Assembly: GCA_903923395.1 (NCBI GenBank)
Contig: CAIXXM010000030.1
Span: forward strand, 62,001-126,000
DNA: 64,000 bases
Source: an uncultured Acidobacteriia bacterium
GTDB lineage: Bacteria; Acidobacteriota; Terriglobia; Bryobacterales; Bryobacteraceae
Reading direction: 5' to 3'
In this document: positions 9,001 to 17,295 of the stretch, piece after piece
Layout: each line of letters starts with the position of its first letter
Position numbering within the stretch: position 1 is the stretch's first letter
The notes under the pieces: model-generated
What the model saw: the letters and a program-made list of their open reading frames with translations, nothing else
The model's database searches: none
What the model was told of the DNA's origin: nothing
Translations under genes and position numbers: made by a program

Positions 9001-9194
9001 GGCAGAATATAGTCGCCCTGCGCGGAAGCCGTTGCAGCCGTCTTGAGGCCGGTGTTGGCATTTTCGAGCTCAATCTTCGCTCCCGCCACGGCCCCGCCGG
9101 AGGGATCGGTTACATGACCGACAATGACACCTGAAGTTTGTGAAAATAGTGACGCTGCTATGAGAGCAGGCAGAGCAGATTTCCAAAGACCCAT
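6027..9194 (-). CDS. Oar-like TonB-dependent receptor with carboxypeptidase-regulatory N-domain
   Basis: This is a 1055-residue outer-membrane beta-barrel protein. After a signal peptide (residues 1 to about 20) comes an Ig-like CarboxypepD_reg domain (about 22-105, VGHVTDPSGGAVAGAKIELEN). A plug domain follows (about 115-230; NQMPLNGRDSIYALLATVPGVQ, SMTVDGANND), and then a long barrel ending in the aromatic terminus RLSF, as required for outer-membrane insertion. Acidobacteria carry dozens of such Oar/SusC-like receptors, presumed to import oligosaccharides or other large substrates with TonB energy. No SusD-type lipoprotein, TonB or ExbBD gene is adjacent. It converges with the sialate O-acetylesterase gene. 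The substrate is unknown. Confidence 0.9.
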   Translation of the reverse strand: MGLWKSALPALIAASLFSQTSGVIVGHVTDPSGGAVAGAKIELENANTGLKTAATASAQGDYILPLVEPGTYKLSATAKGFKAAVRTGVVILVNQTAREDIALAVGDAATSVQVEASVPLVQSETSSIGQVVDGAQVNQMPLNGRDSIYALLATVPGVQNSGSNPMISGSAYRGGTSMTVDGANNDDALNERINLPVPSLDTVSEFKVLTNGSPAEFGKPAQVIVVTKGGGNKIHGSLLEFNRNNVLAAKSHAAQLIDKPPYKRNEYGGSVGGPVKKNKLFYFSSFEGLRLVQYTLTQDSVPTPAMKTGNFAGIYAIKDPLAGGALFPGAVIPPTRISPVATTLLQFIPNPNQAGSSNGLGVNLAVNVPTTQPNDRFSTRADYQISSKDTLNVRYYWVNNGPYVSATGGGILTDNWGGFGLTSKNLSSSYTRILTRSLVNVFGFNINYWQDYRTPQNSTFNPNSIIPQDPAPQMGLGGVPTITMSGFTTVQDQPGSADVNHNQTITDSLNWQQGRHALKVGLSLTRISAVNRQNSAPYRGSFTFNGTYSGESFADFLMGNITSSSYNTSNFTMDDVNYRTAYYFQDDWRATSRLTVNIGVRYEYSTPWEKRNDLSIWSQALNQLIVIQGNSVPAFQGIVPTVSGKSLGMTNSNYINLGKKNFAPRVGLAYRPFNTSRFVVRASYGIFYNPMSEYDDQIDARDLGLNPPFRATYVFNGTAGVPTITWANPFPGIGTTTGTANPSVYGITPNFHAGYEQNWNFTTEWEALRGYVVRTSYLGSKGTHLPITIDVNEPLPTSASLQPLRQYQPFSDIYLYQSTRNDILNQFQLGVQHRVGHGLQFGFEYSLTKDLTPNYNGVLPYDPYNTRLDRGNNPMYSRNYLVANYIYDLPIGRGKLLLRNTPKMLNQAVSGWQIAGIVTAASGHYVCITTNAKATGYQYPTCSPRANIVGDPGVAQQTQYQWFNPAAYAVPSAYVYGTSAPYSIQGPGSFNWDAALYKQSKITERIGLQIRMEAFNSINHANLSSLQTNISNSQAGVSTGRSGSRVVEFGARLSF

Positions 9195-9242
9195 GGCGCA
9201 TACGCTATCACAGGCCTGATGCTGCAGGGCCGGAAGAAGGGT

Positions 9243-10502
9243 CTACTCCTGCAGGTGGAAGACCCGCCGGATCGCATCGATCACCTGCTCACCGTCGGGC
9301 GTCGCTGCGTTTTTCCGTAACTCGGAAATAGGACCATGCGCGATCTTATTGATGATAGATTTCGTCATTGCCTCAACGGCCTGTTGCTGCTCTGGAGTTA
9401 GTCCGGGAGCTTTACGGAAGAGTTTGGTCACTTCCCCAAGGCGTATCTCTTCCAACTGACCCTGCAGGCTGACGATGGTCGGTTTGACCTGTTCTATCTT
9501 CAGCCGCATCATCATCTGATCGACTTCGTCACGAACAATCCGCTCGGCGTCTTCCGCCTGTTTCGCCCGCTCCTGGATGTTGGCAGTAACTACGCCTTCC
9601 AGATCATCCACGTCATAGAGAAAGACGCCGCCGATCTGGTTGACCACAGGGTCGATGTTACGCGGAACAGCGATATCAATCAGAAACATCGGCTTGTTCT
9701 TGCGCGCAGCAATTGCCCGCCGCATATCTTCGGGCAGAATCAGATAGTGATCCGCGCCGGTGGAGGCGATGACAATATCCACCTCATGCAGCATTGCCTT
9801 GAAGCGGTCATACGGCACGGCGGTTCCATCGAAGATACGGGCAAACTCCAGTGCCCGCTCCCACGTCCGGTTGGTAACGAGAATCTTCTCGGCACCGCTG
9901 CGGCGCAGGTGACGGGCAGCCAGTTCACCCATCTTTCCCGAGCCCACAATCATGACAGACTTGCCCTTCAGCGAACCAAAGATCTTACGCGCCAGTTCCA
10001 CCGCGGCATAACTGACGGAAACAGCCATCTGCCCAATTCCGGTTTCCGTCCGGACCCGCTTCGCGACCCCAAACGCGTGCGTGATCACGTTTTCAAGCAA
10101 CCCGCCGAGCGTGCCTTCCTGCTTGGCAATCTGATAGGCAGCCTTCATCTGGCCGAGGATTTGCGGCTCGCCAACCACCATGGAATCCAAACTCGAAGCG
10201 ACGCGGAACAGGTGATGAATAGCGTCCTCGTGATCCAGCGTGTACAGGTGGCCGTCGAATTTCGCACTGCCGCCTTTCCACTCTTGCACGAAACGGCTGA
10301 CGATTTCGCGGGAACCGGAGCCGTTATCCGCAGTCACTGCGATTTCCACGCGGTTGCATGTAGATACGATGACAGCTTCCGAAGCCCCGAGACGCTGCAA
10401 ATCCTGCAGGGCTTTCGGCAGCATGTCTTCTTTGAACGCGAAATCCTCACGGACCTTAACGGGTGCGGTCTTGTGGCTCAAGCCCAGGACGGTGATCTTC
10501 AT
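9243..10502 (-). CDS. hemA: Glutamyl-tRNA reductase
   Basis: This enzyme catalyses the first committed step of C5-pathway tetrapyrrole synthesis, reducing glutamyl-tRNA to glutamate-1-semialdehyde with NADPH. The 419-residue protein shows the catalytic domain with GLSHKTAPV and the nucleophile C49 in STCNRVE, the NADPH-binding VGSGKMGELAARHL segment, and the C-terminal dimerisation helix region. The start is the ATG at 10500-10502, overlapping the TGA of the upstream ccsA/hemX-like gene (ATGA). The open frame extends further upstream, but that part belongs to the other gene in another frame. The pairing with a HemX/CcsA membrane protein is common and suggests co-regulation of haem synthesis. 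Confidence 0.97.
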   Translation of the reverse strand: MKITVLGLSHKTAPVKVREDFAFKEDMLPKALQDLQRLGASEAVIVSTCNRVEIAVTADNGSGSREIVSRFVQEWKGGSAKFDGHLYTLDHEDAIHHLFRVASSLDSMVVGEPQILGQMKAAYQIAKQEGTLGGLLENVITHAFGVAKRVRTETGIGQMAVSVSYAAVELARKIFGSLKGKSVMIVGSGKMGELAARHLRRSGAEKILVTNRTWERALEFARIFDGTAVPYDRFKAMLHEVDIVIASTGADHYLILPEDMRRAIAARKNKPMFLIDIAVPRNIDPVVNQIGGVFLYDVDDLEGVVTANIQERAKQAEDAERIVRDEVDQMMMRLKIEQVKPTIVSLQGQLEEIRLGEVTKLFRKAPGLTPEQQQAVEAMTKSIINKIAHGPISELRKNAATPDGEQVIDAIRRVFHLQE

Positions 10503-11317
10503 CCGTGCATCAACCCCTTCAGGTTGGAATGCGCGACCCATGTGGCGGCGGAAAGAAACACGGCAGCAATCGCGAGGATGGCGGTCTTGCGCCCCCGCCA
10601 GCCGAGGCTGACACGGAAGAACACCAGCGCCAGATAGATTCCCCACGTGATGAAAGAAAGGCCAATGCGGCTGTCGCCCAGCCACGCTGTGCCGTACTCC
10701 TTGTAGGCCCAGATGGTGATCACGATCATGCTGGCCGTCACGAAGACGAAGCCCGCGCCAAGGGATTGGAAAATCAGATCATCCAGCATGCCCAGCGGGG
10801 GCAGAAAACGGGAAAAGTTCTTCGGCTGCTTCGTCTTCAACTGGCGCTCCTGCAGCAGGTAGGCGATGGCAGCAACGGCAGTGAACAGCAGCGACGCATA
10901 ACCCAGCAGCGAGAGAACGATGTGGACAATCAGCCAGGTGCTGCGCAGCGTGGGATTCGACCAGGACGACGCCGGGCCGCCGAGGGCCGAGACCAGCGTC
11001 ATGGCAAATACGAGCGGGAAGATGAACACCGCCAGGCTGGCAGTCTTGAAGCGGAACCACGTGGCGAGAAACCCGATGGTCACAGCCAGAGCACAGATCG
11101 AAAGCGTCTCAAATACATTGTTGGCCGGGAAATGGTGTTGCGCAATGCCGATCTCGACCAGCGAAACCAACTGGAAGACTGCCGCCAGTCCAAACGCACC
11201 AAAGGCGACCTTGAAAATCCCCTCGTGCTGCCGGACGACCATAATGATCGCGTGCAGCAAGCCGAGCGAATACAGACCCGCCGCAACCCGCAGCCACAAT
11301 ACGCTCGATTCACCCAT
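10499..11317 (-). CDS. CcsA/HemX-type cytochrome c assembly membrane protein
   Basis: This is an integral membrane protein with about eight hydrophobic segments, of the cytochrome-c-assembly (CcmC/CcsA/HemX) family. It is either a haem-handling protein or, like HemX, a post-transcriptional modulator of HemA. The conserved region SWSNPTLRSTWLIVHIVLSLLGYA with its histidine, followed by WGIYLALVFFRVSLGWRGRK, fits the family, although the classical WGS-W-WDP tryptophan-rich motif is weak (SFITWGIYL). The start is uncertain: the ATG at 11317 or one at 11332 are both plausible; the open frame reaches 11455, but that would run into the divergent mtaB gene. A TATAAT lies immediately before the first ATG, so the transcript may be nearly leaderless. 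It overlaps hemA by 4 bases. Confidence 0.82.
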   Translation of the reverse strand: MGESSVLWLRVAAGLYSLGLLHAIIMVVRQHEGIFKVAFGAFGLAAVFQLVSLVEIGIAQHHFPANNVFETLSICALAVTIGFLATWFRFKTASLAVFIFPLVFAMTLVSALGGPASSWSNPTLRSTWLIVHIVLSLLGYASLLFTAVAAIAYLLQERQLKTKQPKNFSRFLPPLGMLDDLIFQSLGAGFVFVTASMIVITIWAYKEYGTAWLGDSRIGLSFITWGIYLALVFFRVSLGWRGRKTAILAIAAVFLSAATWVAHSNLKGLMHG

Positions 11318-11453
11318 TTGCGATACCACCATTATACGGGCGGGCCATTGAGCCCAAAGGGTGCGGCGCGCCGCCCGCGTATCGCCTTGCTTGACCCTAT
11401 TCATGCTGCGGACGGCGGCCTGTGCGCTTCTGCGAAACTGAAGGTTGCCGTCC

Positions 11454-12740
11454 ATGCGTTTCTTTGTTCAAAATTTCGGTTGTCGTGCAACCCAGGCTGA
11501 TGGCGCTGCGCTTGAAGCGCAATTGGCAGCCCGTGGCCTCAGTGAGGCTGGCGAGCGGGCGGAAGCGGAAGTGGTCATCCTCAACACCTGCACCGTCACA
11601 CAGAACGCGGATGATGATGCGCGGCAGACGATCCGCCGCGTTCGGCGGGAGAACCCTGCGGCGAAGATTCTCGTCACCGGCTGTTATGCGCAAAGGGCTC
11701 CCGACGATCTGGCGCGGATGGAAGGCGTGGAATGGGTCGTCGGGAATTCACACAAGACCCAGATTGCCGATCTGGTCTCTGGCGCCATGGAGTATCACGG
11801 ACAAATCCTGACCGGCGATATCTTTGATACCCGCGAAATTCTGACCGCACCGATTTTGGATTCCACGTCAGACCGGACGCGTCCCAATCTCAAGATCCAG
11901 GATGGCTGCCACAACCGCTGCTCCTTCTGCGTAATTCCTTATGTGCGGGGGAAGAGCCGCTTCGTACCCGCGGACGACGTTGTAGAGCAGGTGCGCAGTC
12001 TGGCCACGCGCTACAAGGAGGTCGTGCTCAGCGGGATCAATCTGGGGCGCTGGGGCAGGGAAGCGGGCGTTGGCATGCGGCTCGCGGATCTCATCCGCCG
12101 CCTGTTACAGGAGACCGATATCCAGCGGATCCGCCTCAGTTCCGTGGAGCCGATGGATTTCACTGATGACCTGCTCGGTCTGATGGCCGAATCGCCCCGC
12201 ATCGCCAAGCACGTCCATGCGCCATTGCAATCGGGATCCGATACGATCCTGCGGAAAATGCATCGCAAATACCGGCCTCGCCATTATGCCGACCGGTTGA
12301 GCAAGGCGCGTTCCTGGATGCCGGATGCCGCCATAGGCGCTGATGTGATGACTGGCTTTCCTGGTGAGACCGATGAGTTATTCGAGGAATCGAGAGCCTT
12401 CATCGCCGCCATGCCATTCACGTATCTGCATGTCTTCACTTACTCGGAACGGCCGGGTACGCCAGCCACGGAGATGGAGGGTAAAGTTCCCATGCATGTC
12501 CGCAAGGCGCGCAACAAGGTACTGCGGGAACTTGCGGATGAGAAGAATTTCGCCTTCCGCCAATCTTTTTCGGGCAGGGAATTGACCGCAGTCACCATGG
12601 ATCCCCCGGGAACGGCGCTGACCGATAACTTCCTGAAGGTAAACCTGGATATGCCCTATATGCCGAACCGGCTGGTGCATTTACGCATCCAGGGGCCGGA
12701 TGGCAGCGTTCTGCGGGGCACAGTCGCGGGCGAAATTTAA
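11454..12740 (+). CDS. mtaB: tRNA (t6A37) methylthiotransferase, radical SAM
   Basis: This enzyme adds a methylthio group to N6-threonylcarbamoyladenosine at position 37 of tRNAs reading ANN codons. The N-terminal UPF0004 domain carries the second cluster cysteines C10, C46 and C77. The radical-SAM cluster motif is CHNRCSFC (C152, C156, C159). The C-terminus shows a TRAM-like region. The motif pattern QNFGCRATQADG and GCHNRCSFCVIPYVRGKSRF fits MtaB/YqeV better than MiaB. The ATG at 11454 has AAGG 9 bases upstream; an in-frame TTG at 11445 is less likely. The t6A synthesis genes tsaB and tsaD, which make its substrate, also lie in this window. It ends convergent with the LssY_C gene, overlapping by 4 bases. 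Confidence 0.92.
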   Translation: MRFFVQNFGCRATQADGAALEAQLAARGLSEAGERAEAEVVILNTCTVTQNADDDARQTIRRVRRENPAAKILVTGCYAQRAPDDLARMEGVEWVVGNSHKTQIADLVSGAMEYHGQILTGDIFDTREILTAPILDSTSDRTRPNLKIQDGCHNRCSFCVIPYVRGKSRFVPADDVVEQVRSLATRYKEVVLSGINLGRWGREAGVGMRLADLIRRLLQETDIQRIRLSSVEPMDFTDDLLGLMAESPRIAKHVHAPLQSGSDTILRKMHRKYRPRHYADRLSKARSWMPDAAIGADVMTGFPGETDELFEESRAFIAAMPFTYLHVFTYSERPGTPATEMEGKVPMHVRKARNKVLRELADEKNFAFRQSFSGRELTAVTMDPPGTALTDNFLKVNLDMPYMPNRLVHLRIQGPDGSVLRGTVAGEI

Positions 12741-14155
12741 GCCGGGGGTGCTTTTCGCAGCGCTGCCCGCGTCCACTTGGTGACGCGGTACATCCAGAAT
12801 ACTGAGTTCTCACGTTCCACGTATTGGCGGCTTTCGAGGATGATCCGCCGCGCAATTGCCGCCAGCCGTGCCGTCCTGCCTACCGGGGTGGAAAAGGTCA
12901 GGCCTCGCCGTGTCGCCTCGCACGAGTGCAGTTCCAAGTAGGCGAGTCGTTTATCCGTCATGATGCCCGGGGCTTTGATATCAGGGCGCGCGACATACCC
13001 GGTTCCCGTGGAACAACCGGAATAGGCGATATCATCCACCACTTTCTGCCGCTCTTCATCGATGGCCCGGTCAATCCGGTGCGTAAACTTCACCTTGCGC
13101 AGGTCCGCGCCAACGCCAATGTCGTGTGTCGCCGCGCCAACCCAGACCGTGTGGCCATTCACATCCTCTTTCCAGACGCGGATGTGATGGCGGTACATCA
13201 CGTTATTGAGGGATTTCTCAAAGACGAAATCCGGTTCACGATTGCGGTAAAGCAGCAGAGAAGCAGGCGCACGGGCATAGCCACGCTTCTGCGTGAAGGC
13301 CTGGTATTCCTCGGCCACCGAATGTTTCGTAATGTCTTCGGCAGTGCTCCAGCCCGCGGTCAGGAAGGCGTTTTGCACCTGTTCCGCTGTGCCATCGAAG
13401 GCAACGTTGATGATGTCTTTCACCGGTGCGCCTTCAGGCTTCGTGACCTCGACTGGCAAGGCGGTTAGAGCGGATGCGATGCGCTCTGGAACCTGGATTT
13501 CCTCCGGCAACTCATAGAGCGGCACATCAGTCGGGAGATTGACCAGGCGCAGTTGCAATTCCGTGCCGGCGGGCAGGCGTATCTCCGGGTCCGGCAGTCG
13601 GAACAACGCGCAACGCAAGCCGAACAGACCAATCGCGCCAATCGGGCCGGGCGCGTAACTTCGCCAGGCTTTTTCACTGGCACCGGTAAGACCTATTGTC
13701 GCCCGCTGGAACAGGGAGCGGCTGGGAACAGTCCAAACACCGTTCAAGACCTGCTGCGGACTATCCGCCGCGAGAATACCGCGGATCTTTCCATCCTTGG
13801 TGACTGATTCGCGGGCATTATCCACCTTTTCCACCCTCGCGATAATTGGGTAGACGCGGTGGTTCGGCAACTCATATTCGTGAAATTCCAGCCACACTGA
13901 GGCGCGTTCATGAACGATCCCGAGTCCAGTGGCATGGCGGTTCATCACGGTGCCATGGAGAACCGTGCCCGCGGGCAGCAGAACGCCATCTCCGAATCGA
14001 ACTGGGGCGATGACCTCAGCTTGAATATCCAGGCCCGGAACGGAGGCCACCGAGGACACCTGTGTCGTCAAACGTACCTGTGCGACAGGTGTTTGCCCGT
14101 GGGTTGTTGCGGCGAAACAGAGGAGTGTCAAAATCCAGTGCAGTCGTCGTATCAA
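12737..14155 (-). CDS. Secreted protein with LssY C-terminal domain
   Basis: This is a 472-residue protein with an N-terminal signal peptide (hydrophobic WILTLLCFAATTHG). The N-terminal half has a beta-rich segment resembling conjugal TrbI/VirB10-like wall domains (LLPAGTVLHGTV, LRLVNLPTDVPLYELP). The C-terminal half (about 225-430) matches the LssY_C domain: VQNAFLTAGWSTAED, HHIRVWKEDVNGHTVWVGAATHDIG and HRIDRAIDEERQKVVDDI are typical. LssY_C occurs attached to PAP2 phosphatases in Legionella LssY and alone in many Acidobacteria; its biochemical role is not known. No PAP2 domain is present here. The two genes on either side (mtaB convergent, kbl-like beyond a 46-base gap) give no functional clue. 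Confidence 0.75.
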   Translation of the reverse strand: MIRRLHWILTLLCFAATTHGQTPVAQVRLTTQVSSVASVPGLDIQAEVIAPVRFGDGVLLPAGTVLHGTVMNRHATGLGIVHERASVWLEFHEYELPNHRVYPIIARVEKVDNARESVTKDGKIRGILAADSPQQVLNGVWTVPSRSLFQRATIGLTGASEKAWRSYAPGPIGAIGLFGLRCALFRLPDPEIRLPAGTELQLRLVNLPTDVPLYELPEEIQVPERIASALTALPVEVTKPEGAPVKDIINVAFDGTAEQVQNAFLTAGWSTAEDITKHSVAEEYQAFTQKRGYARAPASLLLYRNREPDFVFEKSLNNVMYRHHIRVWKEDVNGHTVWVGAATHDIGVGADLRKVKFTHRIDRAIDEERQKVVDDIAYSGCSTGTGYVARPDIKAPGIMTDKRLAYLELHSCEATRRGLTFSTPVGRTARLAAIARRIILESRQYVERENSVFWMYRVTKWTRAALRKAPPA

Positions 14156-14201
14156 GGCCTATAGTACGCCGGAAATTACAGGAATGTTTCGATTTCGAGT
14201 A

Positions 14202-15386
14202 TTAAAGAATGGACATTCTTTTGGCAACGGTGCGGAATACGTCCAAAGCACGGTCCAACTGGGCTCTGGTGTGGGTCGAAGAGACGATGGTGCGCACGCG
14301 CGCTTTGTCTTTCGCGACAGTGGGGAAGCCGATACCCGTGGCCAGCACGCCAGCTTCAAACAGTTCGCGTGAGAAGCGATGCGCGAGCGCGGTGTCTCCG
14401 ACAATCACGGGATTGATGGGGGTCTCACTGATGCCTGTATCAAACCCGGCATCCACCAGGCCGGCCTTGAAGTACCGTGCGTTCACCCACAGCTGTTCAA
14501 TGCGTTCAGGCTCTTCTTCCAGAATGTCGAAGGCAGCCAGGCACGACGCTGCAACTGAGGGCGGGTGCGACGTGGAGAACAGAAACGGCCGGGCCCGCTG
14601 GTAAAGATATTCGATGAGGTCCTTTGAACCGCAGACATAACCACCCAGAACGCCAATCGACTTCGAGAGCGTGCCGACCTGAATATCGACGCGTCCATGC
14701 AGATCAAAGTGGTCGATCGTGCCGCGGCCATTGCGGCCCAGAACGCCGGACGAATGGGCGTCATCGACCATCATGATGGCGCCATACTTCTCGGCCAGTT
14801 CCACCAGCGCCGGCAGGTTGCCGATATCGCCATCCATGGAGAAAACGCCGTCTGTGATGAGCAATTTTCTGCCTGGAACTCCTTCGAGCGCCGCCAGTTT
14901 TTCCTCCGCCACCTTCATGTCGCTGTGGGGAAAGACATGGATTTTGGCGCGCGACAGCCGGCAGCCATCGATGATGCTGGCGTGATTGAGCGCATCTGAA
15001 ATCACGTGGTCTTCCGGAGTCAGAACGGAGGAAACCGTGCCCGCATTTGCCGTGAAGCCCGATTGGAAGACAACGCAAGCTTCCACATTCTTGAACTTCG
15101 CAATGCGCTCCTCCAGTTGCATATGCAAATCCATGGTGCCGCAGATGGTGCGGACGGCACCGGAGCCCGCGCCATATTTGCGGGTGGCCTCGAGGGCGGC
15201 TTCAATGAGTTTTGGATGTGTGGTGAGTCCCAGGTAATTGTTTGAGGCGAGGTTGATGACCTCATGGCCGTCATAACGGGATTCGGCGGCGCTGGGGCCT
15301 TGCAGGATGCGGAGATTGTTGTAGGTTCCGGCCTGCTTCCATTCAGCGACCTGGCTGCCAAGGTAATCGAGCGGGTTTGCGCGCAT
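14202..15386 (-). CDS. kbl: Glycine C-acetyltransferase / 2-amino-3-ketobutyrate CoA ligase-type alpha-oxoamine synthase
   Basis: This is a 394-residue PLP-dependent alpha-oxoamine synthase. Family members condense an acyl-CoA with an amino acid: Kbl cleaves 2-amino-3-ketobutyrate to glycine and acetyl-CoA in threonine breakdown, and BioF makes the biotin precursor. The PLP lysine is K242 in GTLSKSIG, and DDAHSSG is at 208-214. The stretch GTMDLHMQLEERIAKFKNVEA is closer to the Kbl/Thermus-type bifunctional group than to dedicated BioF. No threonine dehydrogenase or biotin gene is adjacent. Instead it follows the NfrB-like glycosyltransferase gene with a 3-base gap, so the two are probably one transcript. 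The choice between Kbl and BioF activity is an inference. Confidence 0.85.
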   Translation of the reverse strand: MRANPLDYLGSQVAEWKQAGTYNNLRILQGPSAAESRYDGHEVINLASNNYLGLTTHPKLIEAALEATRKYGAGSGAVRTICGTMDLHMQLEERIAKFKNVEACVVFQSGFTANAGTVSSVLTPEDHVISDALNHASIIDGCRLSRAKIHVFPHSDMKVAEEKLAALEGVPGRKLLITDGVFSMDGDIGNLPALVELAEKYGAIMMVDDAHSSGVLGRNGRGTIDHFDLHGRVDIQVGTLSKSIGVLGGYVCGSKDLIEYLYQRARPFLFSTSHPPSVAASCLAAFDILEEEPERIEQLWVNARYFKAGLVDAGFDTGISETPINPVIVGDTALAHRFSRELFEAGVLATGIGFPTVAKDKARVRTIVSSTHTRAQLDRALDVFRTVAKRMSIL

Positions 15387-15389
15387 ACT

Positions 15390-17162
15390 TCAAAGATACC
15401 GTTCCTGCAGTTCTTGAAAGTCGGCCGGCTTCAGGAGTTGGAATCGGATTTCGAATCGGGTGAACCGGCGAAGGTCAGACTCCATGGCGGGCGATGGCGG
15501 GTCCGGTCCGGCAATGTAGAGTTCGCCACCGGCGATCCGAAAGGGCAACACCTGCCACTTCTTCACGATCGTCATTGGCAGGGAACGCGTGACGGGCGGA
15601 GATACGGTTTCCTCGTCCGGCCTGCCGCAGGGCAACCCGGATTGCAGACTTAATGCCGCGTAGAGATCGTCTTCATTCATCCAGCCGCGTGCGATGAGAT
15701 ACTCACCAAGTTTCTGTGTTGCGGGCTTCCGCGCCAGCGCCTCTGCCAACTGCTCTTTGGTGATCCACTGCGACCCGGTCAGCACTTCGCCGAGTGGTTT
15801 GCGTTCGGTCACCAGGGCACTGCGGCTCGGATAGTTATGCTCTGTCTTGACCCATCGCAATGGTCTGCCGGTGATCTTACAAATGGTGTAGGTCTGCACC
15901 GCCTTCCAGGTGGCGAAGAAGTTGATCCAGTTGCCCGCTATCACGCGGACCGGCACGAAGCAGGCAAACTGCAACCCATAGATCCGGTTGCTGCACCAAC
16001 AACGGATACCCACATGAAAGACCTGCAAACCGAGCCCCGCAGCGCAGGCTTGCCAAGTGTTCGCGGCCACTGACGCCAGCCCCCAGGCTTGATGCATCGC
16101 TTGTGCCCAGAGCCAGGTGAGGAACCCGTAGACGAAGATCACATTGGTGAGCGGTGTGACCAGGTTGCCGATCACGCCTTTGCGGTCGCGCCAGAACCAG
16201 TAGGCCCAACGCAGCGTCTCATGGAAGCCGTGAAACTCCCACGATTGCAGGGTGATGCCCGTGACCCAGCGGCTGCGCTGCCTCACCGCCGAATGAAAAT
16301 CCCGCGGGAAAAATTCGCGTGTGGCGATGGGCCGCCCGTGCCGGATCATGATGGGAATGAATTTTTGCGGCATCCCCATGCGCCGGATGCGGAAACCGTT
16401 TTCATAATCCTCAGTCAAACAGATGGGTTCGAAGATCCTGTTATTATGTGCAGCCGCAAGAGCTTCCAGGGCCTTGCGGGAGAAGCCGGTGCCCACGCCG
16501 TTCGACGGAATGAAACCGCCCATCCACTGCCGTGCGTGCATGTCTTTGAACTGGAATTCCGCGAACTCATCGCAGTAGACGCCGTGCGATATTTCCTTCA
16601 CCGGCGTAGGCAGTGCCAGCACCGGAATCTGCACCATTTCGTTCCACTGCGCGTAGTAATTGATCCAGCGCAGTGCGTCGGGGTCCATCAGATCTTCGGC
16701 ATCATGCGTCAGGACCATGTCAAACCGGATGCCGTGGTCCTGCTCAAACAACAGCATGCGCTGGAAGATCCAGTTGAGGTTATCGGCCTTGGAGGTCGGT
16801 CCGTCATGCGGCAGGATGGCGTAGTGAACGTTCGGATATTTTGATGAGGCTTCTTTGACGGCGGAGACGGTGGGTCCGTCATTGGGATAAACGCCGATGA
16901 AGAACTCGACATTGTCATAACGCACCTGGGTAACGTTGTTTTCGATCATCTTCTGGATGACCCTGTGTTCTTTCCACAGGGCGACGAAGATGGCCATTTG
17001 CCGTTGGGGAACCGCGTCCAGGTCTGCCTCGGAGGGCAGCGTGAGCTTCCAGTAGCTGCACGCTGCGGCAATGTCGATGACAAAGTCGTCCAAGCCGTTG
17101 AGAAGAATCCAAACGGCGAGAGGGATGAGCAATGCAGCGACGATGTGGTCCGCGGTTACCAC
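15390..17162 (-). CDS. NfrB-like membrane glycosyltransferase (GT2) with C-terminal MshEN domain
   Basis: This is a 590-residue inner-membrane protein. A hydrophobic N-terminus (AALLIPLAVWILLNGLDDF) precedes a processive GT2 catalytic domain with THDAEDLMDP (DxD-like), CLTEDYENG and the QRSRW product-site motif. Transmembrane helices follow around residues 330-440. The last 160 residues hold two MshEN-type repeats, PLGEVL...WITKEQLAEAL and KLGEYLIARGWMNEDDLYAALSLQ, a known c-di-GMP-binding module. E. coli NfrB has the same layout and is a c-di-GMP-activated glycosyltransferase for an N4-receptor exopolysaccharide. A c-di-GMP-controlled polysaccharide synthase is therefore the best inference. 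No NfrA-like outer-membrane partner is nearby. It is co-transcribed with the kbl-like gene. Confidence 0.85.
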   Translation of the reverse strand: MVTADHIVAALLIPLAVWILLNGLDDFVIDIAAACSYWKLTLPSEADLDAVPQRQMAIFVALWKEHRVIQKMIENNVTQVRYDNVEFFIGVYPNDGPTVSAVKEASSKYPNVHYAILPHDGPTSKADNLNWIFQRMLLFEQDHGIRFDMVLTHDAEDLMDPDALRWINYYAQWNEMVQIPVLALPTPVKEISHGVYCDEFAEFQFKDMHARQWMGGFIPSNGVGTGFSRKALEALAAAHNNRIFEPICLTEDYENGFRIRRMGMPQKFIPIMIRHGRPIATREFFPRDFHSAVRQRSRWVTGITLQSWEFHGFHETLRWAYWFWRDRKGVIGNLVTPLTNVIFVYGFLTWLWAQAMHQAWGLASVAANTWQACAAGLGLQVFHVGIRCWCSNRIYGLQFACFVPVRVIAGNWINFFATWKAVQTYTICKITGRPLRWVKTEHNYPSRSALVTERKPLGEVLTGSQWITKEQLAEALARKPATQKLGEYLIARGWMNEDDLYAALSLQSGLPCGRPDEETVSPPVTRSLPMTIVKKWQVLPFRIAGGELYIAGPDPPSPAMESDLRRFTRFEIRFQLLKPADFQELQERYL

Positions 17163-17295
17163 GTCCGGGCGCGATTCTCCAATCTAGTAAGTGGGGCGGG
17201 GCGGGGAAGTTCTCAGGAAAATATTTACAGGGGAAGAGAGTTGCGCGGGGTGTGCTATCTTCCCCCACATGTCTGATATCGGTTTGCCTGGGGCG

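Noticed and set aside
9747-10637. Plus-strand open frame of 296 codons
   Set aside because: It is antisense to hemA and the ccsA/hemX-like gene; histidine- and arginine-rich translation without motifs.
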